A stretch of DNA of 64,000 bases from Methanoculleus taiwanensis (lineage in GTDB: Archaea; Halobacteriota; Methanomicrobia; Methanomicrobiales; Methanoculleaceae). The translations under genes were made by a program, and so were the position numbers. The notes beneath the pieces are model-generated. The model saw only the letters and a program-made list of their open reading frames with translations, was not told the DNA's origin and did no database searches. The DNA lies in NCBI RefSeq assembly GCF_004102725.1, contig NZ_LHQS01000003.1, positions 183,889-247,888 of the forward strand. The letters run 5' to 3'. How positions within the stretch are numbered: the stretch's first letter is position 1; each line of letters begins with the position of its first letter. Below are positions 33,995-43,363 of this stretch, one piece after another.

Positions 33995-35233
33995 TTAACA
34001 CTTTTTAGCAATACAGTAACTGAAACCGACCCTTTTTCGGGGTTCTTTTCGGGCTTCTCTGTACCACCCGTCTATTACGCTGTTAACTTCAGGATGCCTA
34101 ATAACTTCTGGACTATACTCGTCTGCATTATACTTGACATCGAGAAGAACTATGTCATTCATTTCTAAGAGTTTCTTCTTTAATTTGAGGAGAATCTTAA
34201 AAGAGTCACCTTTCCCAATAAAATCATTAATGAGAATAATGCTACCAGGTTTCATTACTTCAATAAAGTTTAGAAAGATTGCTAAAACACTATCGACCCT
34301 TCTAGTTGCTTGAAATAGTTCCGTTGCACAATTTTGGAAGATATGAAGATTTGAATCCATTACGGGATTGAAAGACTTTAAATACTCAACCCTATCGCAC
34401 TCAAGTAAATTAAAAGAACAGTGGTGAGGGTTAATACTGATTCCATCACAGTAATTTTGCGCTAGTTCTCCAATGCAAAAATCCCTCCACTTTTCCCATC
34501 CACCTCTCTCGAAAAAATAAGGATCGATAGTGGACACTTCCCCTCGGAAATGTCTGTTTATGTATGCGAGAAGTCCAAGAAAATCTGGAGCTGGACCACA
34601 ACCGTAAAGGCTAACCATTAAGTGCCCTTCGAACACATCACGAAGTTGCTCAAGGTCAACGAAACTCAATGTTTGAAAGACGTTTTCTATATACGACGGG
34701 AAATAGCACAGCATATAGGCTGTTTGTATATCTAGATCATCATAATTAATATTAGAGAGATTTCCTTCGCGGTAACCTGAGATTAACTTAATCGCTGCCT
34801 TCCGATATACTTCAAGCTGGCTCCGAATATCTATACTACTCCCACTGATCGACAGATATCGGCATAGAGCTGAGTAGTAATCATGACGAGGCATATTGTT
34901 CGTGGAATCGCGCTCTTCAATAATTTGACTTATGGGTTTTTGTGCTGAATTATCAATGACAGCTTTAACGAGGCGTATCGGAGTAGAGTAGCTTGTTACC
35001 TCCTCACCGCAATAAACGTCCAAATATAGAGCTCCACCATTGGACGACAAATACATCGTTCCAATCTCCTCTCGCCTATTATTAAATATAGACTCCTCAA
35101 GCGAAGAGCCAGCTATAACCGCCCGTACACTATCAAGTGGAATGACTATCACTAAATTCTCAACATTGAGAATATCAATTTGGAGTTCAGTGGGACGTTT
35201 GTGGATCCAGCCGATATTACTGACGAACTTCAT
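33995..35233 (-). CDS. Unknown Rossmann-like protein with N-terminal domain, island gene B
   Basis: About 412 residues. The C-terminal ~245 residues (from ~165) are homologous to gene A: TAYMLCYFPSYI, SLYGCGPAPDFLGLLAYI (~208-225), GGWEKWRDF, HIFQNCATEL (~297-306), MKPGSIILIND, and a KRVGFSYCIAKK tail. The N-terminal ~130 residues are a separate mixed domain not seen in A. No known family is recognised; a SAM-type methyltransferase is a guess. First gene of the operon with DUF1848; a TATA box ~28 bp upstream of its ATG suggests leaderless translation. Confidence 0.75.
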   Translation of the reverse strand: MKFVSNIGWIHKRPTELQIDILNVENLVIVIPLDSVRAVIAGSSLEESIFNNRREEIGTMYLSSNGGALYLDVYCGEEVTSYSTPIRLVKAVIDNSAQKPISQIIEERDSTNNMPRHDYYSALCRYLSISGSSIDIRSQLEVYRKAAIKLISGYREGNLSNINYDDLDIQTAYMLCYFPSYIENVFQTLSFVDLEQLRDVFEGHLMVSLYGCGPAPDFLGLLAYINRHFRGEVSTIDPYFFERGGWEKWRDFCIGELAQNYCDGISINPHHCSFNLLECDRVEYLKSFNPVMDSNLHIFQNCATELFQATRRVDSVLAIFLNFIEVMKPGSIILINDFIGKGDSFKILLKLKKKLLEMNDIVLLDVKYNADEYSPEVIRHPEVNSVIDGWYREARKEPRKRVGFSYCIAKKC

Positions 35234-35256
35234 TTAACATTGGAATCACACTACAG

Positions 35257-35264
35257 CATATATA
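35257..35264 (-). promoter_or_regulatory. TATA box of island operon
   Basis: On the minus strand TATATATG lies 25-32 bp before the ATG at 35233, with a purine/C-rich BRE-like flank (CGACAGG) just upstream. The spacing predicts a transcript starting at or close to the ATG. Confidence 0.5.
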
Positions 35265-35470
35265 CCTGTCGAAAAATAATTACCCTAGAATATCCTTTAT
35301 CAGCGATTGAAAAATTTGCAGTCGCTTCGCGGCGGGCTCAGACCCATTATCTGGAGTACCTAAGTATCAGTCCAACTAAAAAGCACAGATTATCCAAACA
35401 TAAGACGATTACTAACAGCCACTAATTTCGAACCTTACATGACAAAAGATATGCCACAAAAACCGAAAAT

Positions 35471-35554
35471 GCGAGAGGCCGGATTCGAACCGGCGAACCC
35501 CTACGAGAATAGGCCCTGAACCTATCGCCTTTGACCTGGCTCGGCAACCCTCGC
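35471..35554 (-). tRNA. tRNA-Leu (CAG anticodon)
   Basis: 84 nt on the minus strand fold as a tRNA with acceptor GCGAGGG/CTCTCGC, a D stem GCC/GGC, an anticodon stem ATAGG/CCTAT with loop TTCAGGG (anticodon CAG), a long variable arm, as in Leu tRNAs, and T stem GCCGG/CCGGC with TTCGAAT. CCA is not encoded. No intron is seen. The AT-rich island lies on its 3' side. Confidence 0.92.
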
Positions 35555-35599
35555 GCTCAATAGAGTTGTATCTTCAACAAAATAAAGGTGATTGTTCCT

Positions 35600-37285
35600 T
35601 CAGGAGGAACCGCTGGTACTATTGGAGTCTAAGAACCGCTTCATCTCCATCTCGCGCAGCTCGCTCCGGCGGATCTTGCCGGAGATGGTCTTCGGGAGCG
35701 ACTCCACGAACTCGATCGAGCGGGGATACTTGTAGGGCGCCGTTGTCTTCTTCACGTGGCTCTGGATCTCCTTGATCAACGACTCGGACGGCCGGTAGCC
35801 CGGCTTTAACACGACGAACGCCTTGACGATCAGCCCGCGGATGACGTCGGGCGACCCGACGACCGCCGTCTCCTGCACGGCGGGATGCTCCATGAGCGCG
35901 CTCTCGACCTCGAATGGCCCTATCCGGTAGCCCGACGACTTGATCACGTCGTCGTCGCGGCCGATGAACCAGAAGTAGCCGTCGTCGTCCATGTAGGCCT
36001 TATCGCCCGTGTAGTAGTAACCGTTCTGGAAGACCTTCCGGTTCTCCTCGTCGTTGTGCAGGTACTCACGGAAGAGCCCGACGGGGCGCGGGTCGAGCTT
36101 GATCGCGATTCTGCCCTCTTTGTGCTTCCCGACGTCGTTGCCGTCCTCGTCGTGGAGCTCGATCTGCCACCCGGGCGAGGGGCGGCCCATCGACCCGAAC
36201 TTCGGTTTCATCCCGGGGAAGGTGCCGATGCAGAGCACCGTTTCGGTCTGGCCGTAGCCCTCGTAGATAGTATTCCCGGTGCCCTCCTCCCACGCCCGGA
36301 TGATCTCGGGGTTTAGGGGCTCGCCGGCGCTCACGCTGTGCCGGAGCTCCGAGAGATCGAACTTGTCGAGGTCGGCGAGGATCAGCATCCGGTAGATCGT
36401 CGGCGGGCAGCAGAACGTGGTGATCCCGTAGTTCTCGAGCAGCGGAAGGATCTCCGTGGCGTTGAACCTTCCGCGGATATCGTAGACGAAGACGCAGGCA
36501 CCGATGATCCACTGGCCGTAGAACTTGCCCCACGCGCTCTTCGCCCAGCCCGTATCCGAGAGGGTGAAGTGGAGGTCGTTCGCTTTCAGGTCATGCCAGA
36601 TCCCGGCGGTGACGATATGGCCGAGCGGGTAGCTGTGGGTATGGACGACCATCTTCGCCTCGCCGGTCGTGCCGGAGGTGAAGAAGATGACGAGCGGGTC
36701 GGTCGCCTTCGTCCGGTGCATGCCGGGGAGATTGACGAGCCGGTGGGAGACCGGAGCGGGGTAGTCGAGCTCGACGGGGTAGCTGACCCAGCCCTCGCGC
36801 TCGCTGTCGATCACGAGGCGCACGGTGAGCGAGGGGCACTCTTCCCGGATCGCCTCGATCTTATCGGCGTGCTCCTCGGAGGTGATGATCATCTTGATGT
36901 CGGCGGCCTGTATCCGGTACTTCAGGTCCTTCGGCGTCAGCATCGTCGGAGCAGGACAGTACACCGCCCCGATCTTGATCAGCGCGATCGTGAAGATCCA
37001 CCACTCCGGGACGCGGGGGAGCATGATCATGACGCGGTCGCCCTTCTTGATCCCCTGCTTGATGCAGATGTTGACGGCCTGGTTCGAGCGGCGCATCAGG
37101 TCGTAGAAGGTGAACTTCTCCTCGTTGCCGTCCTGGTCGGTCCAGATCATCGCGAGCTTATTCCGGTCTTTCTTCGCCCACGCATCGACCACATCGAACC
37201 CGAAGTTGTAGTACTCGGGGACGTCGATCGAAAAATTCGCGTACCACTCGTCGTAACTCGCGGCACCCTGCTCATTCTCGCCCAT
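35600..37285 (-). CDS. Acyl-CoA synthetase, AMP-forming (medium-chain type)
   Basis: About 561 residues. The AMP-binding signature FFTSGTTGEAKMVVHTH (~195), GEPLNPEIIRAWEE, YGQTETV, TGDKAYMDDDGYFWFIGRDDDVIKSSGYRIGPFEVE and the C-terminal catalytic Lys in PKTISGKIRRSELR are all intact. It activates a carboxylic acid with ATP and CoA. Relatives in methanogens are annotated as medium-chain or acetate-like; the exact acid is not known. ATG 37285 is chosen: the upstream open frame to 37378 is unrelated. Divergent from TBP. Confidence 0.92.
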   Translation of the reverse strand: MGENEQGAASYDEWYANFSIDVPEYYNFGFDVVDAWAKKDRNKLAMIWTDQDGNEEKFTFYDLMRRSNQAVNICIKQGIKKGDRVMIMLPRVPEWWIFTIALIKIGAVYCPAPTMLTPKDLKYRIQAADIKMIITSEEHADKIEAIREECPSLTVRLVIDSEREGWVSYPVELDYPAPVSHRLVNLPGMHRTKATDPLVIFFTSGTTGEAKMVVHTHSYPLGHIVTAGIWHDLKANDLHFTLSDTGWAKSAWGKFYGQWIIGACVFVYDIRGRFNATEILPLLENYGITTFCCPPTIYRMLILADLDKFDLSELRHSVSAGEPLNPEIIRAWEEGTGNTIYEGYGQTETVLCIGTFPGMKPKFGSMGRPSPGWQIELHDEDGNDVGKHKEGRIAIKLDPRPVGLFREYLHNDEENRKVFQNGYYYTGDKAYMDDDGYFWFIGRDDDVIKSSGYRIGPFEVESALMEHPAVQETAVVGSPDVIRGLIVKAFVVLKPGYRPSESLIKEIQSHVKKTTAPYKYPRSIEFVESLPKTISGKIRRSELREMEMKRFLDSNSTSGSS

Positions 37286-37412
37286 AAAACGATCAATACC
37301 GTTTGGCCCGCAGGTTTTTAAGCGTATAGCCAGCTGCCGCACCGATACGATAAGCAGGTACCCATAAAGATATTCCATTAGTATTATGGTTTAAAAAACG
37401 ATACTCATATCG

Positions 37413-37967
37413 ATGGATGAAAAGGGATACGAGTCACTGAAAATCGAGAACATCGTAGCCTCCGGTGTTATTGCTGGCTCAATAGACCTCGCGACCGTTT
37501 CCGAAAAAATAAAAAACTGCGAGCTGAACACCAAGAGGTTCCCGGGCGCCGTCTACCGGATCGAGAATCCCAAGATAGCATCCCTGATCTTCTCATCCGG
37601 CAAAGTCGTGCTCACCGGTATTCGGAACAAGGAAGACCTGCACACGGGACTCAATATCATCATCGAATCTCTGAAGGAGGCCGGCGTCGACGCCTTCGAC
37701 GAGCCGCAGGTCGCGATCACGAATATCGTCTGCTCGTACGATATGGGGAAGTACATCAACCTCAATAAAGTCGTCATCACCTTAAACCTCGAGAATATCG
37801 AGTATGAACCCGAACAGTTCCCGGGACTCGTATACCGCATCGAAAACCCGAAGATCGTGGCCCTCCTCTTCAGCTCCGGCAAGATCATCCTGACCGGCGG
37901 AAAGAATATGGACGATATCAAGCAGGGACTCGACTTCCTCGAGCAGCGCCTCGAGAGTATCCTCTAA
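37413..37967 (+). CDS. tbp: TATA-box-binding protein
   Basis: About 184 residues built of two direct repeats, each with the F-P-G-x-V-Y-R-I-E-N-P-K signature (~45-57 and ~138-150) and the L-F-S-S-G-K strand. These make the saddle that bends promoter DNA. It is the general transcription factor with TFB, binding TATA boxes for RNA polymerase. The adjacent intergenic A/T-rich block carries its own promoter. It is divergent from the acyl-CoA synthetase and convergent with the Lhr-type helicase. Confidence 0.95.
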   Translation: MDEKGYESLKIENIVASGVIAGSIDLATVSEKIKNCELNTKRFPGAVYRIENPKIASLIFSSGKVVLTGIRNKEDLHTGLNIIIESLKEAGVDAFDEPQVAITNIVCSYDMGKYINLNKVVITLNLENIEYEPEQFPGLVYRIENPKIVALLFSSGKIILTGGKNMDDIKQGLDFLEQRLESIL

Positions 37968-37985
37968 TCCCTTCGATACTTTTCT

Positions 37986-40715
37986 TCACCAGTAACGGTG
38001 TGTTTTGACATAGTTCCGCTCGGCCTTCAGGATCTCCCGGTAAAAGGAGTCTCCTTCGGCGAGCGTCGCGAGGATGCGCGAGGCGACCTCCGGCCCGACG
38101 CCTTTCGCCGCGAGAGCCACGACCGCCTTCTTCCCGCTCGAGAGCACGATATTCGCGTTCCGGAGCAGTCGCACCTCGAGAGCTCGCTCTTCCTCGGTCT
38201 TCTTCTGCTTCTTTGCGGCGGCGATCATCGGCTCGTCCCAGGGCTTTAAGGCCGCTACCAGCCGGGCGTTGCAGAGCGGGCACTGCGGTCTATCCGGCAC
38301 CCGCTCGACCGTCGTTTTGCTCTTCCACTTCCGGCAGTTCATGCAGAAGAGGATGACGTCCTCTTTCTCGAGGCGGCGCATCAGGGTGCCGATCACCGCC
38401 TGGTCGACCGAGAGGGGAGCGATCATATCGCGTGAAGACGAGAGCCCCTCGCTCCCGAGGGGGCTGAGTGCCCCGATTGTAACCGCGATCCTGCCGTCGT
38501 GAATCGCGGCAAGGATAGCCGCCGCCGCGTCAACGTCCATGTAGTCGCTGAAGAGCTCCCGGTAGGCCTCCGCTGCGACGACCGTATCGTCGAAGAGGTC
38601 GATGAGCCGGTGGATGCTGATCCGCTCGTAGTCGGCATCGGCGTCGATGGCGCCGAACTTCTTCGCGACCTGCACGAGCTTCCATTTAAAGAGCGCCGTC
38701 CGCTTCAGCGCGAGCTTCAGGACGCCGCCGACGTGTGCCGGATCGAGCCCGGCAAGCATCTCCTGCACCTCAAGCGCACGGACGCCCGACGGGAGTCGGA
38801 GCAGGATCCGGTAGGCGCCGACCTCGATCCCGACGCTCGTCCCGTACCGGGCCGAGATCAGGACGGAAAGAGCGCGGGCAAGAGCCTCGTTCGCTTTGTG
38901 CCCGCCGCAGATGTTGCAGACCACGCCCTCCGTCGTATTCTCGAGGGTGACGAGGGTATCGGACGGCACCGGGAAGTGCCCGCCGTCCACCCGGGCGAGG
39001 AAACCGGCGGCGTACCGGACGGCATGCGGATCGGCGGCGTACCGGAGGAACTCCCGGGTTCTCCGGAGAGCCCCGACTTCGTCTGCCACGGGGTAGGGAA
39101 CCGGGATCTGCTCGCCTTCCCAGGACGGAACCTCGCCTTTCGCCTTCGTCGCCGGCTCGACCGAGATCTTGCCGCTCTCCATATCGAGCACCCGCCAGAG
39201 CTGGCCTTTCGTGATGAAGACGGCGCCGGTATGCACCCACCCGATCACGAACGACTCATCAAGCGTCCCGACTGTCCGGCGGGAGACGATATCGAAGATC
39301 TCGACCTTCCGCTCGTCATGGATCATCGAGAGGTTCTCGGTGAGGTAGCGGCGTGCCCGCGCCGTCCTGATAATCCGGGTGCCGTCCCGCCGTATCAGCC
39401 GGTGTTCGGCCATCTGGGTGCAGACCGATTCTAAGAGCTCGCTGCAGTTCTCAAAGCAGCCCGACCCGGCGAGGATCTGCTCCACCCGGGCAAGCTCGAT
39501 CTCGCCGTACTCGACCGCGATCGCCGCCACCTGATTCGCCATGACGTCGGCGGCGTTCACCGGCGGGCGGATATCCTCGCACTCGTTCGCCCGGGCGCGG
39601 CGGGCGATGACCAGCGACTCGAGCAGGTCGTCAAACCCCGTCGCGAGGACGGTGCCGTGCGAGATCGTATCGAGACGGTGCCCCGCCCGGCCGACCCGCT
39701 GGACGAGTCGTGAAACCTGCCGCGGCGAGCCGAACTGGAGGACATGCTCGATATGCCCGATATCGATCCCGAGCTCCATCGACGAGGTGCTGATGAGCGT
39801 GCGGATGGCGCCGCGGCGGAACCGGTCCTCGGCATCGACCCGGACGTCCTTCGAGAGCGAACCGTGGTGCACCTCGACGTCGCCCCGGGTGAAGAGGTGG
39901 TGGCCGAGCGCCTCGGCGGTCACCCGTGTGTTGACGAAGACCAGGGTCGAACCGAGCCGGTCGAGGCACTTTCCTACCGACCGCGCCTGCGCCGAGAAGT
40001 CGTCGCCGATGAACCGGACGGAGATATCGAGGTGCGAGGCGACCGGCACCTCGACGAGCGAGAACGGCCGGGCGCCGACGAGGAACCGGCCGATCGCGGC
40101 GGGGTTCCCGACGGTCGCGGAGAGGCCGATCCGCTGGAACTCACCGGCGTGGGCGGCGATGCGTTCGAGCGCCACCGAGAGCTGGGCTCCGCGCTTGCTG
40201 TCCGCAAGTTCGTGGACTTCGTCGACAATGACGTAGCGGACGTTTTTGAGGTGCTTTTTGAGCCGCGAGCCCATGAAGAGCGCCTGGAGGGTCTCCGGCG
40301 TCGTGATCAGGAGATCGGGCGGCGAGAGCGCCTGCTTCCGCCGTTCGTTCTGCGGCGTGTCCCCGTGCCGCACGCCGACCGAGAGCCCGAGCTCTCTGCA
40401 CCACCACTCCATCCTTGATAAGATATCGCGATTGAGGGAGCGGAGCGGCGTTACGTAGATCGCCTTGAACCCCTCGCCGACGGTCGAGAGCAGTCGGCTG
40501 AAGACCGGCAGCATCGCGCTCTCGGTCTTCCCGGTTCCGGTCGGGGCTATCAGGACGAGGTTATGATTGTCGAGGAGGAGCGGGATCGCCTGCTCCTGCG
40601 CCTCGGAGAGGCTGGAAAAGCCGCGCCGCTCGACGACTTCCCGGATCTTCTCATCGAGCAGGTCAAGCGCCGTCGTCGGGACTGAGCGAGGCCGGGGTTC
40701 CGAGATAGGTTCCAT
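37986..40715 (-). CDS. Lhr-type superfamily 2 DNA helicase
   Basis: About 909 residues. Motif I APTGTGKTESA, motif II DEVHEL, motif III SATVGN, and motif VI QRVGRAGHR are visible, with the Lhr-type C-terminal part (winged helix, Lhr-WH and a ~120-residue Zn-like region with CMNCRKWK...CPLCNARL). Lhr proteins unwind DNA:RNA or DNA hybrids in repair. The last ~53 bp of the metallophosphoesterase gene overlap its 5' end, so they are co-transcribed, as in many archaea. Confidence 0.9.
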   Translation of the reverse strand: MEPISEPRPRSVPTTALDLLDEKIREVVERRGFSSLSEAQEQAIPLLLDNHNLVLIAPTGTGKTESAMLPVFSRLLSTVGEGFKAIYVTPLRSLNRDILSRMEWWCRELGLSVGVRHGDTPQNERRKQALSPPDLLITTPETLQALFMGSRLKKHLKNVRYVIVDEVHELADSKRGAQLSVALERIAAHAGEFQRIGLSATVGNPAAIGRFLVGARPFSLVEVPVASHLDISVRFIGDDFSAQARSVGKCLDRLGSTLVFVNTRVTAEALGHHLFTRGDVEVHHGSLSKDVRVDAEDRFRRGAIRTLISTSSMELGIDIGHIEHVLQFGSPRQVSRLVQRVGRAGHRLDTISHGTVLATGFDDLLESLVIARRARANECEDIRPPVNAADVMANQVAAIAVEYGEIELARVEQILAGSGCFENCSELLESVCTQMAEHRLIRRDGTRIIRTARARRYLTENLSMIHDERKVEIFDIVSRRTVGTLDESFVIGWVHTGAVFITKGQLWRVLDMESGKISVEPATKAKGEVPSWEGEQIPVPYPVADEVGALRRTREFLRYAADPHAVRYAAGFLARVDGGHFPVPSDTLVTLENTTEGVVCNICGGHKANEALARALSVLISARYGTSVGIEVGAYRILLRLPSGVRALEVQEMLAGLDPAHVGGVLKLALKRTALFKWKLVQVAKKFGAIDADADYERISIHRLIDLFDDTVVAAEAYRELFSDYMDVDAAAAILAAIHDGRIAVTIGALSPLGSEGLSSSRDMIAPLSVDQAVIGTLMRRLEKEDVILFCMNCRKWKSKTTVERVPDRPQCPLCNARLVAALKPWDEPMIAAAKKQKKTEEERALEVRLLRNANIVLSSGKKAVVALAAKGVGPEVASRILATLAEGDSFYREILKAERNYVKTHRYW

Positions 40716-41424
40716 CTGCCAGGTATACCTCTGCGGTTGTTTCGTTCATGCACCGGGAAAGCGGCCCGAGGCCGCTTCCCCTGATTCTGAGAATATCGAT
40801 CCCGCCCGAGAACTCGTTGAACGCGGGGACGAAGAGCAGCCGTGTTGCATCCCGCTCCGGGCACCACTCCTTTCCGAGCAGGCACTCCTCATCGAGCCCG
40901 GCATAGCAAAACGCAGGCCGTGCACGGGCACAGCACCCGACCTCGTCCCGGAGCGAGACGACCGGGTGGAGGTGCCCGAGGACGATCAGGCGGCCGAAAA
41001 GGTCGGCGGCCGGCCGTGTATGCCCGTGGAGGTAGCCGACGCCGTCGATGACCGCTCCGTCCGCAGGGAGGAGTTCTCCCGGCTCGAGGAACCGGTCGAT
41101 CCCGCCGTCGTGGTTCCCCGGCACGACCTGGAGAGGCACGACCTTCCGGAAGCGGTCGAGCAGACCCGGAAGTTCGGCGAACTCCTGCCTGCTCGTAACG
41201 GGCACGTTGTGCTTGACGTCCCCGAGGAGGAGGAGAAGGTCGGGATCGGTCTCGCGGATGCAGGAGAGCACCCGCTCGACCCTCCTGCTGCTCCGGCTCG
41301 AGACGTGCACCCCGTGGCGTGCGAGGCCTGACTCGATCCCGATGTGGAGATCGGCGACCACGAGGACGCGGCGGGTATCCTCGACGAGGAGGGCGGGGCC
41401 TGATTCTATGAAGTGGAGGTGCAT
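40663..41424 (-). CDS. Metallophosphoesterase, archaeal Lhr-associated type
   Basis: About 253 residues. Two-metal-ion signatures are intact: VVADLHIGIESG (DxH), LLLGDVKHNV (GDxK/N), VPGNHDGGID (GNHD) and LHGHTRP with VLGHLHP (GHxH). The size and metal motifs match small archaeal phosphodiesterases found beside Lhr and DNA ligase genes. It likely cleaves nucleic-acid phosphodiesters in repair (inference). It is upstream of and overlaps the helicase. Confidence 0.85.
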   Translation of the reverse strand: MHLHFIESGPALLVEDTRRVLVVADLHIGIESGLARHGVHVSSRSSRRVERVLSCIRETDPDLLLLLGDVKHNVPVTSRQEFAELPGLLDRFRKVVPLQVVPGNHDGGIDRFLEPGELLPADGAVIDGVGYLHGHTRPAADLFGRLIVLGHLHPVVSLRDEVGCCARARPAFCYAGLDEECLLGKEWCPERDATRLLFVPAFNEFSGGIDILRIRGSGLGPLSRCMNETTAEVYLADGTYLGTPASLSPDDGA

Positions 41425-41433
41425 AATTCTGGA

Positions 41434-42207
41434 CTAGATTCGGCGTATCATCCCGGGAGACGGCGAGTAGCACTCCCCCTCGGCGAGGAGGGCATCGATC
41501 GCCTCACCTGCCGCGGATGCCGAGAGGCCTGCCATCACGGCCCGTGCGATCGCGTCGCTCCGGGATAGCCCCCGGGGCCCACTCCCCGCCTCGAGGATCT
41601 CCGTGACAACCTCGGCAGCGGTGCGGGGCGCGACTTCGCCGACCGTGATATCGGGTCTGACGCTCGCGAGCGCCGCCCTGACCATCGCCGCCTGTTCGGC
41701 GACGAGCGTCGTGCCGCTGCCGTAGAGCCGCAGCGCCGTCTCCAGCCGGTCGTCCCGGTCGGTGCCCCTGATAACCGCCTGCATCATCTCAAGACGCTCG
41801 AGCGTCCGTTCGGCCGTCCGCAGGACCCAGAGATCCCGGACCGTGCGGTCGACGACCGTGAGCGTTTCAGGGGTGACGAGCGCCCGTGTCCGCGACCCGC
41901 TGCCCATGAGGGATGCCTGTCCCGTCACGGCGACGAAGGCAGGCGGATCAATGTACCCGAGCGTGGCGGCGACGTCCGGACTCTGCCGGCCGGTTGTCAG
42001 GGAGAACGCCCCGGTGGGATCGGCTAAGCGGGCATGCATGACGTCGCCGGAGCCTTTTCGTTCGGTCAGCGCACCGACGATGAATATCCGGCGGCACCAC
42101 GCTCCTCCCGGTGTCACGAGATAGCAGGGGCTCCCCGGCTCGTCGCCGTCCACCGTATAGCGCGATGCGTTGAAATCCCGGGCAAAAACCCGTACTGCCG
42201 ACTCCAT
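41434..42207 (-). CDS. RPA-associated OB-fold protein (COG3390 type)
   Basis: About 257 residues. An OB-fold N-terminus ([33 protein letters not shown], ~40-75; [16 protein letters not shown]) matches archaeal proteins that accompany the single-stranded DNA-binding RPA. The C-terminal ~100 residues are helical, ending in a small winged-helix-like region. The RPA gene itself is not adjacent. It lies 10 bp before the metallophosphoesterase in the same strand, so it is probably part of that repair operon. Confidence 0.8.
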   Translation of the reverse strand: MESAVRVFARDFNASRYTVDGDEPGSPCYLVTPGGAWCRRIFIVGALTERKGSGDVMHARLADPTGAFSLTTGRQSPDVAATLGYIDPPAFVAVTGQASLMGSGSRTRALVTPETLTVVDRTVRDLWVLRTAERTLERLEMMQAVIRGTDRDDRLETALRLYGSGTTLVAEQAAMVRAALASVRPDITVGEVAPRTAAEVVTEILEAGSGPRGLSRSDAIARAVMAGLSASAAGEAIDALLAEGECYSPSPGMIRRI

Positions 42208-42384
42208 CAGGCTGCTCCCATGCCGCCGGGGTGCGGGGCTCGTACTTCCACGCGCACCCCCGGCATTTCCACAGATACCTCTTTCATATATATCTGCCCG
42301 CGGACCTCTAAAAGGGATCTTCCCACGGATACTTTCCCGCTCCGGCGATGCCTTTACGATGCCCGGGACCTAACGCTAGAGCAA

Positions 42385-43353
42385 ATGGAAGGGAACCACA
42401 CGATCTGGATTGAGAAGTACAGGCCGCGGAAACTCGACGACATCGTGGGGCAGAAAGAGATCGTAGTCCGCCTTCAATCGTATGTGAAGAGCGGCAGCCT
42501 TCCGCACCTTCTCTTCACCGGGAGCGCAGGTGTCGGGAAGACCACGGCGGCGGTGGCTCTCGCACGTGAGTTCTTCGGCGAGGCCTGGCATATGAACTTC
42601 CGGGAGATGAACGCTTCGGACGAGCGCGGGATCGACGTCGTCCGGAACCAGATAAAGCAGTTCGCCCGCACCTCCCCGCTCGCCGGCGCCACGTTCAAGA
42701 TCCTCTTCCTCGACGAGGCGGACGCACTGACGACCGACGCGCAGGCGGCCCTGCGGCGGACGATGGAGACGTATGCGCACACCTGCCGGTTCATCCTCTC
42801 CTGCAACTACTCCTCGAAGATCATCGACCCGATCCAGAGCCGGTGCGCCATCTACCGGTTCAGGCCGCTCGACCGCGACGCGGTCGTCGAGGAGGTGCAG
42901 CGGATCGCGGCGGCAGAAGGGCTCACCGTCACCGAGGGCGGGCTTGACGCCGTCGTCTACGTCGCGCAGGGAGATATGCGAAAGGCGATCAACGCACTCC
43001 AGGGGGCGGCTATCGTCTCTCCCACAATCGATGAAAGCATGATCTACGCGATCACCTCGACGGCACGCCCCGAAGAGATCAACGAACTCCTCGACCTCGC
43101 CGTCGCGGGAGACTTCGACGGGGCGGAGCGGTCGCTTGAGGATCTCGTCCGCGGCCGCGGCATCGCACCGAACGAGCTCATCAACCAGTGTTACCGCACG
43201 CTGATCAAGCGCGATATGAACAGAACGCTCAAAGTCGAGATGATCGACGCTCTTGGAGAGACCGATTTCCGCCTGAGCGAAGGGGCAAGCAGCGAGATCC
43301 AGCTGGAGGCGATGGTCGCCCGGTTTGTCCTCTCCGCACAGAAGTATACATGA
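42385..43353 (+). CDS. rfcS: Replication factor C small subunit
   Basis: About 322 residues. RFC boxes: [15 protein letters not shown], Walker [27 protein letters not shown], Walker [10 protein letters not shown], sensor I and the SRC motif ([10 protein letters not shown]). It loads the PCNA clamp on DNA with the large subunit. ATG 42385 is chosen from the conserved start; the longer open frame to 42034 is upstream noise. It is followed 10 bp later by mcm. Confidence 0.95.
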   Translation: MEGNHTIWIEKYRPRKLDDIVGQKEIVVRLQSYVKSGSLPHLLFTGSAGVGKTTAAVALAREFFGEAWHMNFREMNASDERGIDVVRNQIKQFARTSPLAGATFKILFLDEADALTTDAQAALRRTMETYAHTCRFILSCNYSSKIIDPIQSRCAIYRFRPLDRDAVVEEVQRIAAAEGLTVTEGGLDAVVYVAQGDMRKAINALQGAAIVSPTIDESMIYAITSTARPEEINELLDLAVAGDFDGAERSLEDLVRGRGIAPNELINQCYRTLIKRDMNRTLKVEMIDALGETDFRLSEGASSEIQLEAMVARFVLSAQKYT

Positions 43354-43363
43354 GGAAGGATAC

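Noticed and set aside
36338-37321. Long open frame opposite the acyl-CoA synthetase
   Set aside because: It is an antisense shadow, caused by high GC; the opposite strand has full AMP-binding motifs.
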